DNA of 57,943 bases, taken from CAZCGA01 sp964498075 (GTDB lineage Bacteria > Desulfobacterota > Binatia > HRBIN30). The notes under the pieces are model-generated. The model was not told where the DNA came from, did no database searches, and saw only the letters and a program-made list of their open reading frames with translations. This document shows, piece after piece, positions 35,511 through 43,670 of this stretch. The stretch spans positions 1 through 57,943 of the forward strand of contig CAZCGA010000027.1 of NCBI GenBank assembly GCA_964498075.1, written 5' to 3'. Numbering within the stretch: position 1 is the stretch's first letter; each line of letters begins with the position of its first letter. A program made the position numbers and the translations under genes.

Positions 35511-36413
35511 TCACTCCCGCTCCAAGTAACCGTGCTCGTGGATGCCGTAGCCGATGCGGTCGGCGTAGCGGTAGCGGGCGATGCCGTCCTTGAGCCAGGT
35601 CTTCCCGAATTGCACGAGCAGGTTGGTCAGCACCTGCTCGCCGACGATGTGGTACTCGCGGCCGCGCTCGTCCTTCATGCGTAGGTCGCAGCCGATCTGA
35701 CGGGTACCGCCGTCGGTCGTCTTGATGTCGAGCCGGATGTCCTGCCCTTCGTGCAGCTCGGTCCCGTCCCACAAGGCGCCGATGAAGATGTCGGAGCCTG
35801 GCGTGATCTCGAAACGCACCGCATGGAACCAGAGATCGCGTCCAAACTCGCCGTTCAGATAGTCCCATCCGTAGAACTTGCTCCAGTCGCGTTCACCGCC
35901 CCAGCTGTGATCGCGATGGCCCAGGCAGTCGATGCGATGGGCGACGCCGCCGACCGTGACCGTACCGGTGACGACGGCGCTCTGCTCGATGTGGCCCGGG
36001 TACTGCTGGAAGGGCACGTCCGGCGGCCGCGGGTACATGTAGGCGGGGCTATACCCTTCCCATTGCAAGTCGAATCCGCTGTTGCCCGCAACGTAGCGCA
36101 GGCGCAAGCGTTCCCGGGGTTGCTCGATATCGATCGTCAGGTTGCCGATCACCACCCGCCGCGGCTCCATCGGTGGGTAGGGCGCGCGCTGCTCGATCCA
36201 GGTGTGGACGATCGCGCCCTTGTGCGTGATGAAGAGGTAGACGTTCGACGTCTTCTGGTTGCCGTACATTCCGGCGCGCAGCACGATGCCGATCTCGCTC
36301 TTGGGATCGTAGATCGAAAACCAATAGCTCTCGTTCCACAGCGGTAACGAATCCTTCCCGGGCACGTGTCGCTCGTCGTCCGCGATCGTTGCCATGTGCG
36401 TGGTGTGTGGCAT
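35511..36413 (-). CDS. AttH/CrtC-lipocalin-like (DUF7064/7065-type) protein
   Basis: 300 residues from the ATG at 36413, fixed by a GAGGAG seven bases upstream; longer frames upstream are not protein-like. It carries the conserved centre GHRDHSWGGERDW followed by FYGWDYLNG and many aromatic residues in two beta-rich halves, the pattern of the AttH/carotenoid-1,2-hydratase lipocalin superfamily. Members bind or hydrate hydrophobic substrates; most bacterial ones are uncharacterised. It precedes the PhyH dioxygenase gene, so a joint role on a lipid-like substrate is plausible. Confidence 0.65.
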   Translation of the reverse strand: MPHTTHMATIADDERHVPGKDSLPLWNESYWFSIYDPKSEIGIVLRAGMYGNQKTSNVYLFITHKGAIVHTWIEQRAPYPPMEPRRVVIGNLTIDIEQPRERLRLRYVAGNSGFDLQWEGYSPAYMYPRPPDVPFQQYPGHIEQSAVVTGTVTVGGVAHRIDCLGHRDHSWGGERDWSKFYGWDYLNGEFGRDLWFHAVRFEITPGSDIFIGALWDGTELHEGQDIRLDIKTTDGGTRQIGCDLRMKDERGREYHIVGEQVLTNLLVQFGKTWLKDGIARYRYADRIGYGIHEHGYLERE

Positions 36414-36465
36414 GCTGGTCTCCTCGTTCGATGTGCTGTCGCACATACCCCAACTGGGTGGTGTC

Positions 36466-36699
36466 CTAGTTTGATTCTGTGGCCACGCGGGCAAGGTCGG
36501 GTAGATAGCGGCGAACGGCAAGGCAGAACTCTTCCGCATGTGATCCTGATGGAAACGCGAACTCGTAGTAACCATGCGTTTGGAGGAAGACCTTTGTCGC
36601 CCCAGCGACTGACTGAAAGCCCGCAACCTCCACAGCCAACGCCTTGACCATAGCGCCCACGTTACGGTCACATCCCTCTATCAGTATTCGAACGGTCAT
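36466..36699 (-). CDS. Small uncharacterised protein (77 aa)
   Basis: 77 residues (MTVRILIEGCDRN...), with a GGAG eight bases before the ATG and balanced protein-like composition including a beta-alpha-beta-like pattern and FLQTHGYYEFAFPSGSHAEEF. No family recognised. It lies 52 bases before the lipocalin-like gene and in the same direction. Confidence 0.5.
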   Translation of the reverse strand: MTVRILIEGCDRNVGAMVKALAVEVAGFQSVAGATKVFLQTHGYYEFAFPSGSHAEEFCLAVRRYLPDLARVATESN

Positions 36700-36862
36700 C
36701 GTCTTTGCTCCATCTGCTTCTTGATGTGCGCAGCAGCTGCAGCCCGCACGGCATCAACAGCGCTCTTGATCGGCGGTACGCCTAGCACGGCAACGTGCCG
36801 CAGCTCGCCACCCTCGGTCTTGTAGCAGAGCTATTTCGAAGCTAGAAGGGGAAGCCGGGGCC

Positions 36863-37072
36863 ATGAAACCTCTCAGAATCGGTTACAGCATCGAGCCATA
36901 TCCCCTTGCGGCAGAATTTGCTGGCAAGTGGGCGCTGACAATCGTGAAGAAGATCTACGATGGGAATTCCCTAGTCGAAGAGCCCTTCCACTCCCTGGAT
37001 CGGGAATTCGACAGTGAACAGGAAGCAAGAGAGCACGCTGCGCGTTGGATCGCTAGGCGCCATCGTTCCTAA
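36863..37072 (+). CDS. Small uncharacterised protein (69 aa)
   Basis: 69 residues with a purine-rich (GGGGAAG) upstream region. It reads as one compact domain: MKPLRIGYSIEPYP, a WALTIVKKI strand, then FDSEQEAREHAARWIARRH, an amphipathic helix. Composition is protein-like and lower in GC than the flanks. No family recognised. A membrane micro-protein gene follows six bases later. Confidence 0.5.
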   Translation: MKPLRIGYSIEPYPLAAEFAGKWALTIVKKIYDGNSLVEEPFHSLDREFDSEQEAREHAARWIARRHRS

Positions 37073-37078
37073 GCACTG

Positions 37079-37276
37079 ATGTCCGACTGGTTATGGCGCT
37101 GGTCGCTTCTTATTCTCGGGGCGATCTTCGTCGCCTGCCTCTACCTCTTCGCGAGCAATGGCCGGTATCACGTCACTAGCAAGGGCCTTGTAATCGATAC
37201 TCGAACAGGGTGCCTATATGTGGCGGGCAGGGACGTTAGCTGTCCCGGCCACCCCTCCGCGCCAACTTCAAATTAG
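37079..37276 (+). CDS. Small single-pass membrane protein (65 aa)
   Basis: 65 residues: an N-terminal transmembrane helix (WSLLILGAIFVACLYLFA), then a short exported domain with two Cys (CLYVAGRDVSC). It immediately follows the previous small gene, so they probably form a two-gene unit. The function is unknown. Confidence 0.45.
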   Translation: MSDWLWRWSLLILGAIFVACLYLFASNGRYHVTSKGLVIDTRTGCLYVAGRDVSCPGHPSAPTSN

Positions 37277-37365
37277 GACACCACCCCAACTGGGGTCTGC
37301 TTGACAATCAGACATTTGTCCGATGAATGTCCGTTCGCATCGATTCCGACCGACAAGGACGCAGA

Positions 37366-38550
37366 ATGGATTTCTCCTTCTCCGAAACCGAGCAAGCCTT
37401 CGCCGCGGAGGCACGCGCGTGGCTGGAGGGCAACGTTCCGCGCGCCTGGCGCCGCGACCACGCGTGGTCGCGCGCCGACGACCCGCTGTGGATCGCCATC
37501 GCTCGTGAGTGGCAACGCAAGCTGTGTGAAGGCGGGTGGGCGGCGATCTCCTGGCCACGCGAGCACGGCGGTCGTGGCGCGACGGTGATCGAGCGCTGGC
37601 TGTTCGAAGAGCAGCTCGACCGCATCGGCGCCCCGCGTCCCATCGCCAGCAGCGGCGCCGTCGATCTCATCGGCTCCGCCATCCTCAATCACGGCAGCGA
37701 AGAGCAGCGCCGCCGGTTCCTCAAACCGCTGCTGTCGGGCGACGATCTGTGGTGCCAGGGATTTTCCGAGCCGGGCGCCGGCTCCGACCTCGCGTCGCTG
37801 CGCACCCGCGGCGACCGCCACGGCGACGAGTTCGTCGTCAACGGCCAGAAGGTGTGGACCAGCCACGCCGACATTGCGGATTGCTGTTTCCTGTTGTGCC
37901 GCACCGAACCCGACGCGCCGAAGCACAAGGGGATCAGTCTGCTGCTGGTCGATATGAAAGACCCCGGCATCACCGTACGCCCGTTGAAGCAGATGACGGG
38001 GGACGCCGAGTTCTGCGAGGTGTTCTTCGACAACGTGCGCGTGCCGGCCGATCGCTTGGTCGGCGCCCCCGGCGCGGGATGGCAGATCGCCATGGGCATC
38101 CTCGCCCACGAGCGCGGTCCGGTGTGGACCTTCACGTTCCAACGCCGCATCCGCCGCAGCTTCGAGCACCTGGTGCGCGTCGCCGACGGACGCGGCGCCG
38201 GCGTGCTGCGTGATCCGCTGGCGCGCCAGCGCTTGGCGCAGTCGTACATCGAGGTCGAGATCCTGCGTCTCGTTGGCTACCGCAGCCTGACGCGCTTGCT
38301 GCGCACGGGGCACCCCGGCGTGGAAAGCTCGATCGAGAAGGTGCTCGGCAGCGAGACCGACCAGCGTCTGCAAGAGGTCGCGATGGCCGTCCTCGGCCCG
38401 TACGGGGTTGTCTACGACGCGACGCGCGCCGCCGACAGCAAAGCGATGGCGCGCGAATACATGTACTCACGTTCCGAGACCATCATGGGCGGCACCTCCG
38501 AGATCCAGCGCAACCTGATCGCCCAGCGCATTCTCGGCCTGCCGCGCTAG
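37366..38550 (+). CDS. Acyl-CoA dehydrogenase
   Basis: 394 residues from ATG 37366 (MDFSFSETEQAF, the family-typical start). It has WCQGFSEPGAGSDLASLRTR, GQKVWTSHADIADCC, FDNVRVPADRLVG and the C-terminal MGGTSEIQRNLIAQRILGLPR. The residue preceding GTSEIQ is Gly rather than the usual catalytic Glu, as in its paralogue at 10.5-11.7 kb (Ser), so the base may be supplied elsewhere. It is a single gene, convergent with the damaged epoxide hydrolase. Confidence 0.87.
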   Translation: MDFSFSETEQAFAAEARAWLEGNVPRAWRRDHAWSRADDPLWIAIAREWQRKLCEGGWAAISWPREHGGRGATVIERWLFEEQLDRIGAPRPIASSGAVDLIGSAILNHGSEEQRRRFLKPLLSGDDLWCQGFSEPGAGSDLASLRTRGDRHGDEFVVNGQKVWTSHADIADCCFLLCRTEPDAPKHKGISLLLVDMKDPGITVRPLKQMTGDAEFCEVFFDNVRVPADRLVGAPGAGWQIAMGILAHERGPVWTFTFQRRIRRSFEHLVRVADGRGAGVLRDPLARQRLAQSYIEVEILRLVGYRSLTRLLRTGHPGVESSIEKVLGSETDQRLQEVAMAVLGPYGVVYDATRAADSKAMAREYMYSRSETIMGGTSEIQRNLIAQRILGLPR

Positions 38551-38616
38551 AAGAGTTGACGAGAAGAAGCGCTGCTGGTTACCGTCTCCTGCGCTTCACG
38601 CTTCACGAGATACGCT

Positions 38617-39367
38617 TCACGTTCTTCTGAGTGGCCTGAAGAAGGCGCGGATGTCGTCGACCAGCGCCGCCGGTTCCTCCATGGCGGCGAAGTGGCCGCC
38701 GGCAGGCATCTCGGTCCAGCGCGTGATGTTGTAGGTCTTCTCGACCCACGCGCGCGGCGATCAGCATGTTGAGGTGGATGCCGCAGACGCGATCGGCGAA
38801 GGCGGTGCCGAGCGCGGTGGAGATCGCCGCGCCCCAGTCGCCGCCCTGCGCACCCCAGCGCGTGTAGCCGAAACCTTCCATGAGCTGCGCGAAGAGCGCC
38901 GCGACGCGCATGACGTCCATGCCCGGTTCGGTGGGACGATCGGAGAAACCGTAGCCGGGCAGCGAAGGAGCGACGACGTCGAAGGCATCGGCCGCATCGC
39001 CGCCGTGGGCGGCCGGGTCGGTGAGCAGGCCGATGACCTCGGTGAACTCGACGAACGACCCCGGCCAGCCATGGCTGATCAACAGCGGCAGGGGCGCCGG
39101 GCCGCGGCCACGTTCATGGATGCAGTGTAATCCGAAACCGTCGACGTCGGCGCGGAAGTGCGCGAAGCGATTCAGCGCCGCTTCCTGCGCGCGCCAGTCG
39201 AAGCGGTTGATCCAGTAGTCGACCAGCTCGCGCAAGTAGGCCGCGTCCGTCCCATACGTCCACCCCGAGCCCGCGATCTGGTCCGGCCACCGCGTCCGCC
39301 GCAGCCGTTCGCGGAGGTCGGTGAGGACTGCATCGGGGATGTGAATCCGGAATGGCTCGATCTTCAT
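38617..39367 (-). pseudogene. Epoxide hydrolase with internal deletion and frameshift
   Basis: From ATG 39367 the first about 200 residues are a normal epoxide hydrolase: the EHN N-terminal domain (IEPFRIHIPDAVLTDLRERL), HGWPGSFVEF oxyanion region and QGGDWGAAIS with the nucleophilic Asp, up to GIHLNML. The sequence then jumps, at about 38760 and in another frame, to WVEKTYNITRWTEMPAGGH, the family C-terminus with the catalytic His, ending at 38617. About 130 residues of the lid domain are missing. The enzyme cannot be functional as written. Its start overlaps the isochorismatase-like gene by 4 bases. Confidence 0.7.
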
Positions 39368-40005
39368 GTCGTCCCTCCTGCCGGTGCGGCCGTCAACGCG
39401 CCGATCACTGCCTCCGACGTCGTCACCGTGGCAATCAGCGGCATGATGTTCTCGATCGAGAAGCGGTGCCACTCGTCGGGGTAGCTGGCGCAGCAGTCTT
39501 CGATCACCACCAGGTCGAAGCCGCGGTTCACCGAGGCGCGCACGATGCCTTCGACGGCGAGGTTGGTGGAGACGCCGGCCATCATCATCGTCGTGCGCTT
39601 GAGCTGCCGCAACACCGGGTACAGCTGCGTGCCGTAAGAGCCGTCGATACCGACGGTCCGTTCGAGCACGAAGTCTTCCGGCCGCGCCGCCAACGCGTCA
39701 TGAATCTGTACGCCCCAGCTGCCCTCGACGAGCGTCGGCTCGCGCTGCCCGCGGCGGTGCAGCAACGTGTTCGGACGCGGAAAGCCCGGCTTCAGGCAGA
39801 AGTTGATGTAGAGGATCGGGACGCTGCGCTGGCGCGCCGCAGCGATCACCGCCTGCAGCTTGGGGATGACGCCGTGCTTCTTGACCTGCGCCGCCAGCAC
39901 CCCGCGGATGCCGCGCTTCTCGATGTTCGACTCGTGCACCATGTCGTTCTGCATCTCGACGATGCACAACGCGGTCCGCTCGACCTCGAGCTGCAGGTCC
40001 GCCAT
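39364..40005 (-). CDS. Isochorismatase-fold protein with substituted catalytic triad
   Basis: 213 residues with the cysteine-hydrolase/isochorismatase fold. The usual Asp of the DMQND motif is Glu17 (IVEMQNDM), the Lys is Arg116 (VLERTVG), and the Cys of TdvCV is Ala150 (VSTNLAVEGI), so all three residues of the nicotinamidase-type triad differ. Isochorismatases proper also lack the Cys, so hydrolysis by another mechanism or a binding role is possible. It overlaps the epoxide hydrolase gene by 4 bases and follows an SDR gene. Confidence 0.75.
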   Translation of the reverse strand: MADLQLEVERTALCIVEMQNDMVHESNIEKRGIRGVLAAQVKKHGVIPKLQAVIAAARQRSVPILYINFCLKPGFPRPNTLLHRRGQREPTLVEGSWGVQIHDALAARPEDFVLERTVGIDGSYGTQLYPVLRQLKRTTMMMAGVSTNLAVEGIVRASVNRGFDLVVIEDCCASYPDEWHRFSIENIMPLIATVTTSEAVIGALTAAPAGGTT

Positions 40006-40024
40006 TGACGCCTCGGGCCCGTGC

Positions 40025-40876
40025 CTACCTTGCAAGCTGTTGCAGTTGTCGCTGCAGGCGGTCGGCCGCGGCGCGGTTGAGGCGGAAGGCGACTCCCGGC
40101 AGCAGCCGCTTCAAGTAGTAGATGAACCACGCCTCCGGTGACACCGGCGCCACGGCGCGGTTGCGCTGCACCGCCTTGAGGATGTTGCGGGCGACCCGCT
40201 CCGGCCCATAGTTTCGCCACTGGTAGATCTCGATCATGCGGCGGCGGATTGCCTCGGTCGCATTGGGACCACGCATCCGGGACGAGCCGGTGATCGGCGT
40301 GTTGATGATGCCGGGACAGACCGCGGTGACGCCGATGCGATGGCGCAGCAGCTCGTCACGCAACGCCTCCGACAGACCGAGCACCGCGAACTTGGTGGTG
40401 CTGTATGCGGCCAGCTGCTCCGTGGCGGCGAACGCCGCCGCCGACGCGACGTTGATCACGTGACCGCCCCGGCCGCGCTTCACCATCGGCGGAATGAAGA
40501 AGTGGCAGCCGTGCACCACGCCCCGTAGGTTGATCCCGATGATCCAGTCCCAATCGTCGAGCTCCGTGTCGAGGAAGCCGGCACCCATTCCGACACCGGC
40601 GTTGTTCATCAGCACGTCCACCGCCTCGACCTTCGCGTGCACCGCCGTGGCAAAGGCGCGCATCTCGTCGCGCTGCGCCACGTCGACGCGCTGCGCCAGC
40701 ACGTCGCACCCGAGCGCTCTGATCTGTCCCTCGGTCTCCTGCAGGCCGCTTTCGTTCACGTCGCAAACGACGAGATTCGCCCCGCGCCGCGCAAACGCCA
40801 GCGCCGTCTCCTTGCCGATCCCGCTGCCGGCGCCGGTGACGAGGACACTCTTGCCGCCGAGGTTGGTCAGGTCCAT
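40025..40876 (-). CDS. SDR-family oxidoreductase
   Basis: 283 residues from ATG 40876 (MDLTNLGGKSVLVTGAGSGIG). It has TGAGSGIG, NNAG, a Ser in NVASAAAF, YSTTK, and a C-terminal extension of about 60 residues rich in Arg/Leu that may be membrane-associated (FIYYLKRLLPGVAFRL). It lies 14 bases downstream of the CoA-transferase pair on the same strand, so it may act on the same activated substrate. Substrate not assignable. Confidence 0.82.
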   Translation of the reverse strand: MDLTNLGGKSVLVTGAGSGIGKETALAFARRGANLVVCDVNESGLQETEGQIRALGCDVLAQRVDVAQRDEMRAFATAVHAKVEAVDVLMNNAGVGMGAGFLDTELDDWDWIIGINLRGVVHGCHFFIPPMVKRGRGGHVINVASAAAFAATEQLAAYSTTKFAVLGLSEALRDELLRHRIGVTAVCPGIINTPITGSSRMRGPNATEAIRRRMIEIYQWRNYGPERVARNILKAVQRNRAVAPVSPEAWFIYYLKRLLPGVAFRLNRAAADRLQRQLQQLAR

Positions 40877-40889
40877 TGTGAAATCACTG

Positions 40890-42113
40890 TCACTCGAACA
40901 GGCCGTCGGCCTTGAGCGCCGCGTACTCTTCGGCCGACATACCGAGCAGCTCCCGATACACGTACTCGCTGTGCTCGCCGAGACACGGGGCAGGCGTGCG
41001 AACCTCCTCGGGCGTGCGCGAGAAGCGCATCCCACCCGCCTCGACGAGGTGCTTGCCGATCACGCGGTGCTCGACCTCGCGGAAGTGCCGGCGATGCGCG
41101 AGTTGCGGGTCATTGACCAGGTCCTCGAAGTTCGAGACGACGCCGGCATCGACACCCGCGGCCTGCAGCGTCGTCATCGCTTCCTGCGCCGAGCGTTCTC
41201 GCGTCCACGCACTGACGTGTTCTTCCAGCTCGTCCACGTTGGCGAGCCGTCCGGCGGTGGTCGTGAAGCGCGCCTCCTTCGCCCACGGCGCCTCGCCGAT
41301 GGCGCGCTGGAAGCGCCGCCAGTCGTCGTCGTCGTGCACCGCGATCGCCACCCAGCGATCGTCGTCGCCGTCCTGCGCTGCGCAGCGGAAGGCGCCGTGC
41401 GGCGCGGCGTGACGCGAGCGGTTGCCCATCCGGCCGAGCGCGTCGCCGGTGGCGGCGTACGTGAGGATGCTCTCGCTGAGGCAGACGACGCCGCCTTCGA
41501 CTTGCGACAGATCGATGTACTGCCCCTGGCCGGTGCGCCGGCGATGCAGCAACGCCGAGGCAACCAGCAACGCCACGAAGCGCGGCGACAGCGAGTCGGT
41601 GATCGTCCCGTACGGGCCGAGCGGCTCGCGATCGGGCCAGCCGGTGAGATGATTGAAGCCGGAGATCGCCGAGCCCTGGCCGCCGAAGCCCGGATAGTTA
41701 CGGTCCGGACCCGTCTGCCCGTTCAGACACGTGCTGATCATGATCAGCTCCGGCTTGATGGCGCGCAGCGACTCGTAATCCAATCCCCACTTGGCCATCG
41801 CCTTCGGCGCAAAGTTCTCCGCGAGGACGTCGGCCCAGCGCACCAACCGGCGCGCGATCTCCGCACTCTTCGGATGACTCATATTGAGGCCGACGCCGTA
41901 CTTGTTGAAGTTCACCATCGCGAACATGTGGCTGGCGTCGACGCCGCCTTCCAATCCTGGCGTGAATCGCAACAAGCGGATGAAGTCGGGACGCTGGTGC
42001 GACTCGACGCGCACCACGGTGGCGCCGTGATCCGCGAAGTAGCGGGTGCCGAACGGACCCGCGGCACCGCCACCGAACTCCAGGATCTTCAGGCCGGTGA
42101 AGAGCTGCGGCAT
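40890..42113 (-). CDS. CaiB/BaiF CoA-transferase, subunit with catalytic Asp
   Basis: A 407-residue class III CoA-transferase: LKILEFGGGAAGPFGTRYFADHGATVVRVE N-terminus, GxGSAISGFNHLTGWPD, then YGTITDSLSPRF, where the Asp sits in the position of the family's catalytic aspartate. The ATG shares its A with the TGA stop of the preceding CoA-transferase gene (TGATG), so the two are coupled and may form a heteromer like benzylsuccinate CoA-transferase BbsEF. It moves CoA between carboxylic acids; the substrate is unknown. Confidence 0.85.
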   Translation of the reverse strand: MPQLFTGLKILEFGGGAAGPFGTRYFADHGATVVRVESHQRPDFIRLLRFTPGLEGGVDASHMFAMVNFNKYGVGLNMSHPKSAEIARRLVRWADVLAENFAPKAMAKWGLDYESLRAIKPELIMISTCLNGQTGPDRNYPGFGGQGSAISGFNHLTGWPDREPLGPYGTITDSLSPRFVALLVASALLHRRRTGQGQYIDLSQVEGGVVCLSESILTYAATGDALGRMGNRSRHAAPHGAFRCAAQDGDDDRWVAIAVHDDDDWRRFQRAIGEAPWAKEARFTTTAGRLANVDELEEHVSAWTRERSAQEAMTTLQAAGVDAGVVSNFEDLVNDPQLAHRRHFREVEHRVIGKHLVEAGGMRFSRTPEEVRTPAPCLGEHSEYVYRELLGMSAEEYAALKADGLFE

Positions 42114-43357
42114 CAGATCACCCCCTCCGCAGCGAGCGCCCGGGCATCCAAGCCAAGCGCGGCGTAGACCTCGGCGTTGTGCTCGCCGAGCCGCGGCGCC
42201 GGGCAGCGAATCCCGACGCCACCGAGGCTCGTCTTGGCGAACGCACCGGGATACTTGAGCGTGATGCCGCGGCCGTGATCCTCCAGCTCGACGAAGAACT
42301 CGCGCGCCGCCAGCTGCCGCGACGCCAGGATCTCGCGCGCCGTGTTGGCCGGCGCCAGCATGAGATTGCGCTCGCACGCCGCTGCGAACAGCTCGCCCAT
42401 CGTCTGGGTGCGGAAGAACGCGGCGATCGCGCCTTCAATCTCGTCGACCTCCTCCTGCGTGATCAGGTTGTGGTTGTACTTCGTCCAGTCGCGCTGCGTC
42501 AGCGACTCGGGCGCCATGCCGTGCTCATCGATGTACCGCACCATTGCGATGATGCCGGGAATGCGCGCCGGTCCGCCGCGCAATGCGAACGACACGAAGC
42601 CGTCCTTGCACGGCCACAGCTCGTGGAAGAACGCCTTGCCGCCGCGAAACCCGCCGCCGACGCGACCGCCCTTGAAGCCGGTGAGCGGGAACTGCGTCGG
42701 GCTGGTCATGTTGGGCATCAGCATCACTTCCTGCAACGACACATCGACGTGCTGTCCCTCGCCGAGCGTCTCGCGTCCCCACAGCGCGAACACCACGCCG
42801 ACCGCGGCCTCGATGCCGCCGTGGTAGTAGGCGACCGGCAGCGAGCAGCGCACCGGCGCCCGATCGGGATTGCCGGTGGGATGCATGTTGCCGCCCATGG
42901 CGACGCAGGTGATGTCGGAGCCGCGGTAGGAGCGATACGGACCGCTCTGGCCGAATGGGCTGATGCTGCACAGCACGAGCTTCAGGTTCGCCGCCCGCAG
43001 CGTCTCGTAACCCAAGCCGCGCGCCGCCAACGACTTGGGGCTGGCTGGCACAGCCGACTCGATCACCGCGTCCGCCTGGCGACACAGCTCCAGGAAGACC
43101 TCGCGCCCACGCGGGCGATCGAGGTTGAGGGTCACGCCGCGTTTGCTGGTGTTGAGCGCCAGCCAGAGGACCGAACGCTCCGGGTCCGTCTTGCCGCCAA
43201 CGAACGGGGCACGCCGACGCGCGGCGTCGCCGCCGGGTGGCTCGATCTTGATGACGTCCCCGCCGAGATCGCCGAGCAGCTTCCCGGCGAGGAAGCCGGG
43301 TTCACCGGTGAGATCGAGGATGCGATAGCCATGAAGATTGCCGCCGGTGATCTGCAT
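42113..43357 (-). CDS. CaiB/BaiF CoA-transferase, subunit apparently without catalytic Asp
   Basis: 414 residues of the same family (LDLTGEPGFLAGKLLGDLGGDVIKIEPP). At the position of the catalytic Asp it reads SLPVAYYHGGIEAA, with no acidic residue, whereas the coupled partner has one. The GEGQHVDVSLQE motif after it is intact. This supports a two-subunit enzyme in which only the other chain carries the covalent nucleophile. First gene of a CoA-transferase/CoA-transferase/SDR/hydrolase-like operon. Confidence 0.83.
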   Translation of the reverse strand: MQITGGNLHGYRILDLTGEPGFLAGKLLGDLGGDVIKIEPPGGDAARRRAPFVGGKTDPERSVLWLALNTSKRGVTLNLDRPRGREVFLELCRQADAVIESAVPASPKSLAARGLGYETLRAANLKLVLCSISPFGQSGPYRSYRGSDITCVAMGGNMHPTGNPDRAPVRCSLPVAYYHGGIEAAVGVVFALWGRETLGEGQHVDVSLQEVMLMPNMTSPTQFPLTGFKGGRVGGGFRGGKAFFHELWPCKDGFVSFALRGGPARIPGIIAMVRYIDEHGMAPESLTQRDWTKYNHNLITQEEVDEIEGAIAAFFRTQTMGELFAAACERNLMLAPANTAREILASRQLAAREFFVELEDHGRGITLKYPGAFAKTSLGGVGIRCPAPRLGEHNAEVYAALGLDARALAAEGVI

Positions 43358-43670
43358 CGATGGCGGACGTTAACAACCGGCCGCTTCGCGAGTCAAGCGT
43401 GGGCTGTGCGCCGGTCGCGTCAGAGCCTGACCGTTGGAGAGCCGTGGAATGGAATTCCTAGCACGATTCGCCACTCCTCAGTCGTCTTCCAGACGACTTT
43501 GAATCCACGTAGCCGCGGAATTCCATTCCACGGCGGTGCGCCTGCCGACGCGGATTCGCTCGCGGTACGAATCGCCACGGGTGCGGCGAGTGCCGGGTAA
43601 TGGAATTCCCCGGCTACGGTTTAGAGAACGTAACTTTATCCTTCCCTAACCGGAAGTGTTACAAGGCGGC
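43358..43670. other. Left edge of the second island, repeat-rich spacer
   Basis: About 310 bases without a gene between the CoA-transferase operon and the orphan membrane protein. It contains a large inverted repeat (43442-43533) and a third related copy (43601-43620), listed separately. Sequence after 43620 is visibly lower in GC (taactttatcc), as is the following gene. Confidence 0.45.
43442..43620. repeat. Inverted repeat with inner hairpin, plus a third half-copy
   Basis: CCGTGGAATGGAATTCC (43442-43458) and its exact complement GGAATTCCATTCCACGG (43517-43533) frame a 58-base centre holding the hairpin GTCGTCT-tcc-AGACGAC (43481-43497). Another copy of the arm edge, ATGGAATTCCCCGGCTACGG, lies at 43601-43620 and matches the complement of 43504-43525 with few changes. 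No gene is inside. Likely a small mobile or regulatory palindrome at the island border. Confidence 0.6.

Noticed and set aside
38590..38622. Three CGCTTCACG units near the end of the damaged epoxide hydrolase
   Set aside because: Short and imperfect; may be chance or a minor repeat, and one unit overlaps the inferred stop of the pseudogene.
40494..42167. Long plus-strand frame (557 codons) over the SDR and CoA-transferase genes
   Set aside because: It runs antisense to two well-supported enzyme genes, is Arg/Ala/Val-rich with no motif, and comes from the high GC at third positions.
42179..43600. Plus-strand frame of 473 codons antisense to the first CoA-transferase
   Set aside because: Composition (Arg, Ala, His runs) and lack of motifs mark it as a shadow; the minus-strand CaiB/BaiF gene is clear.
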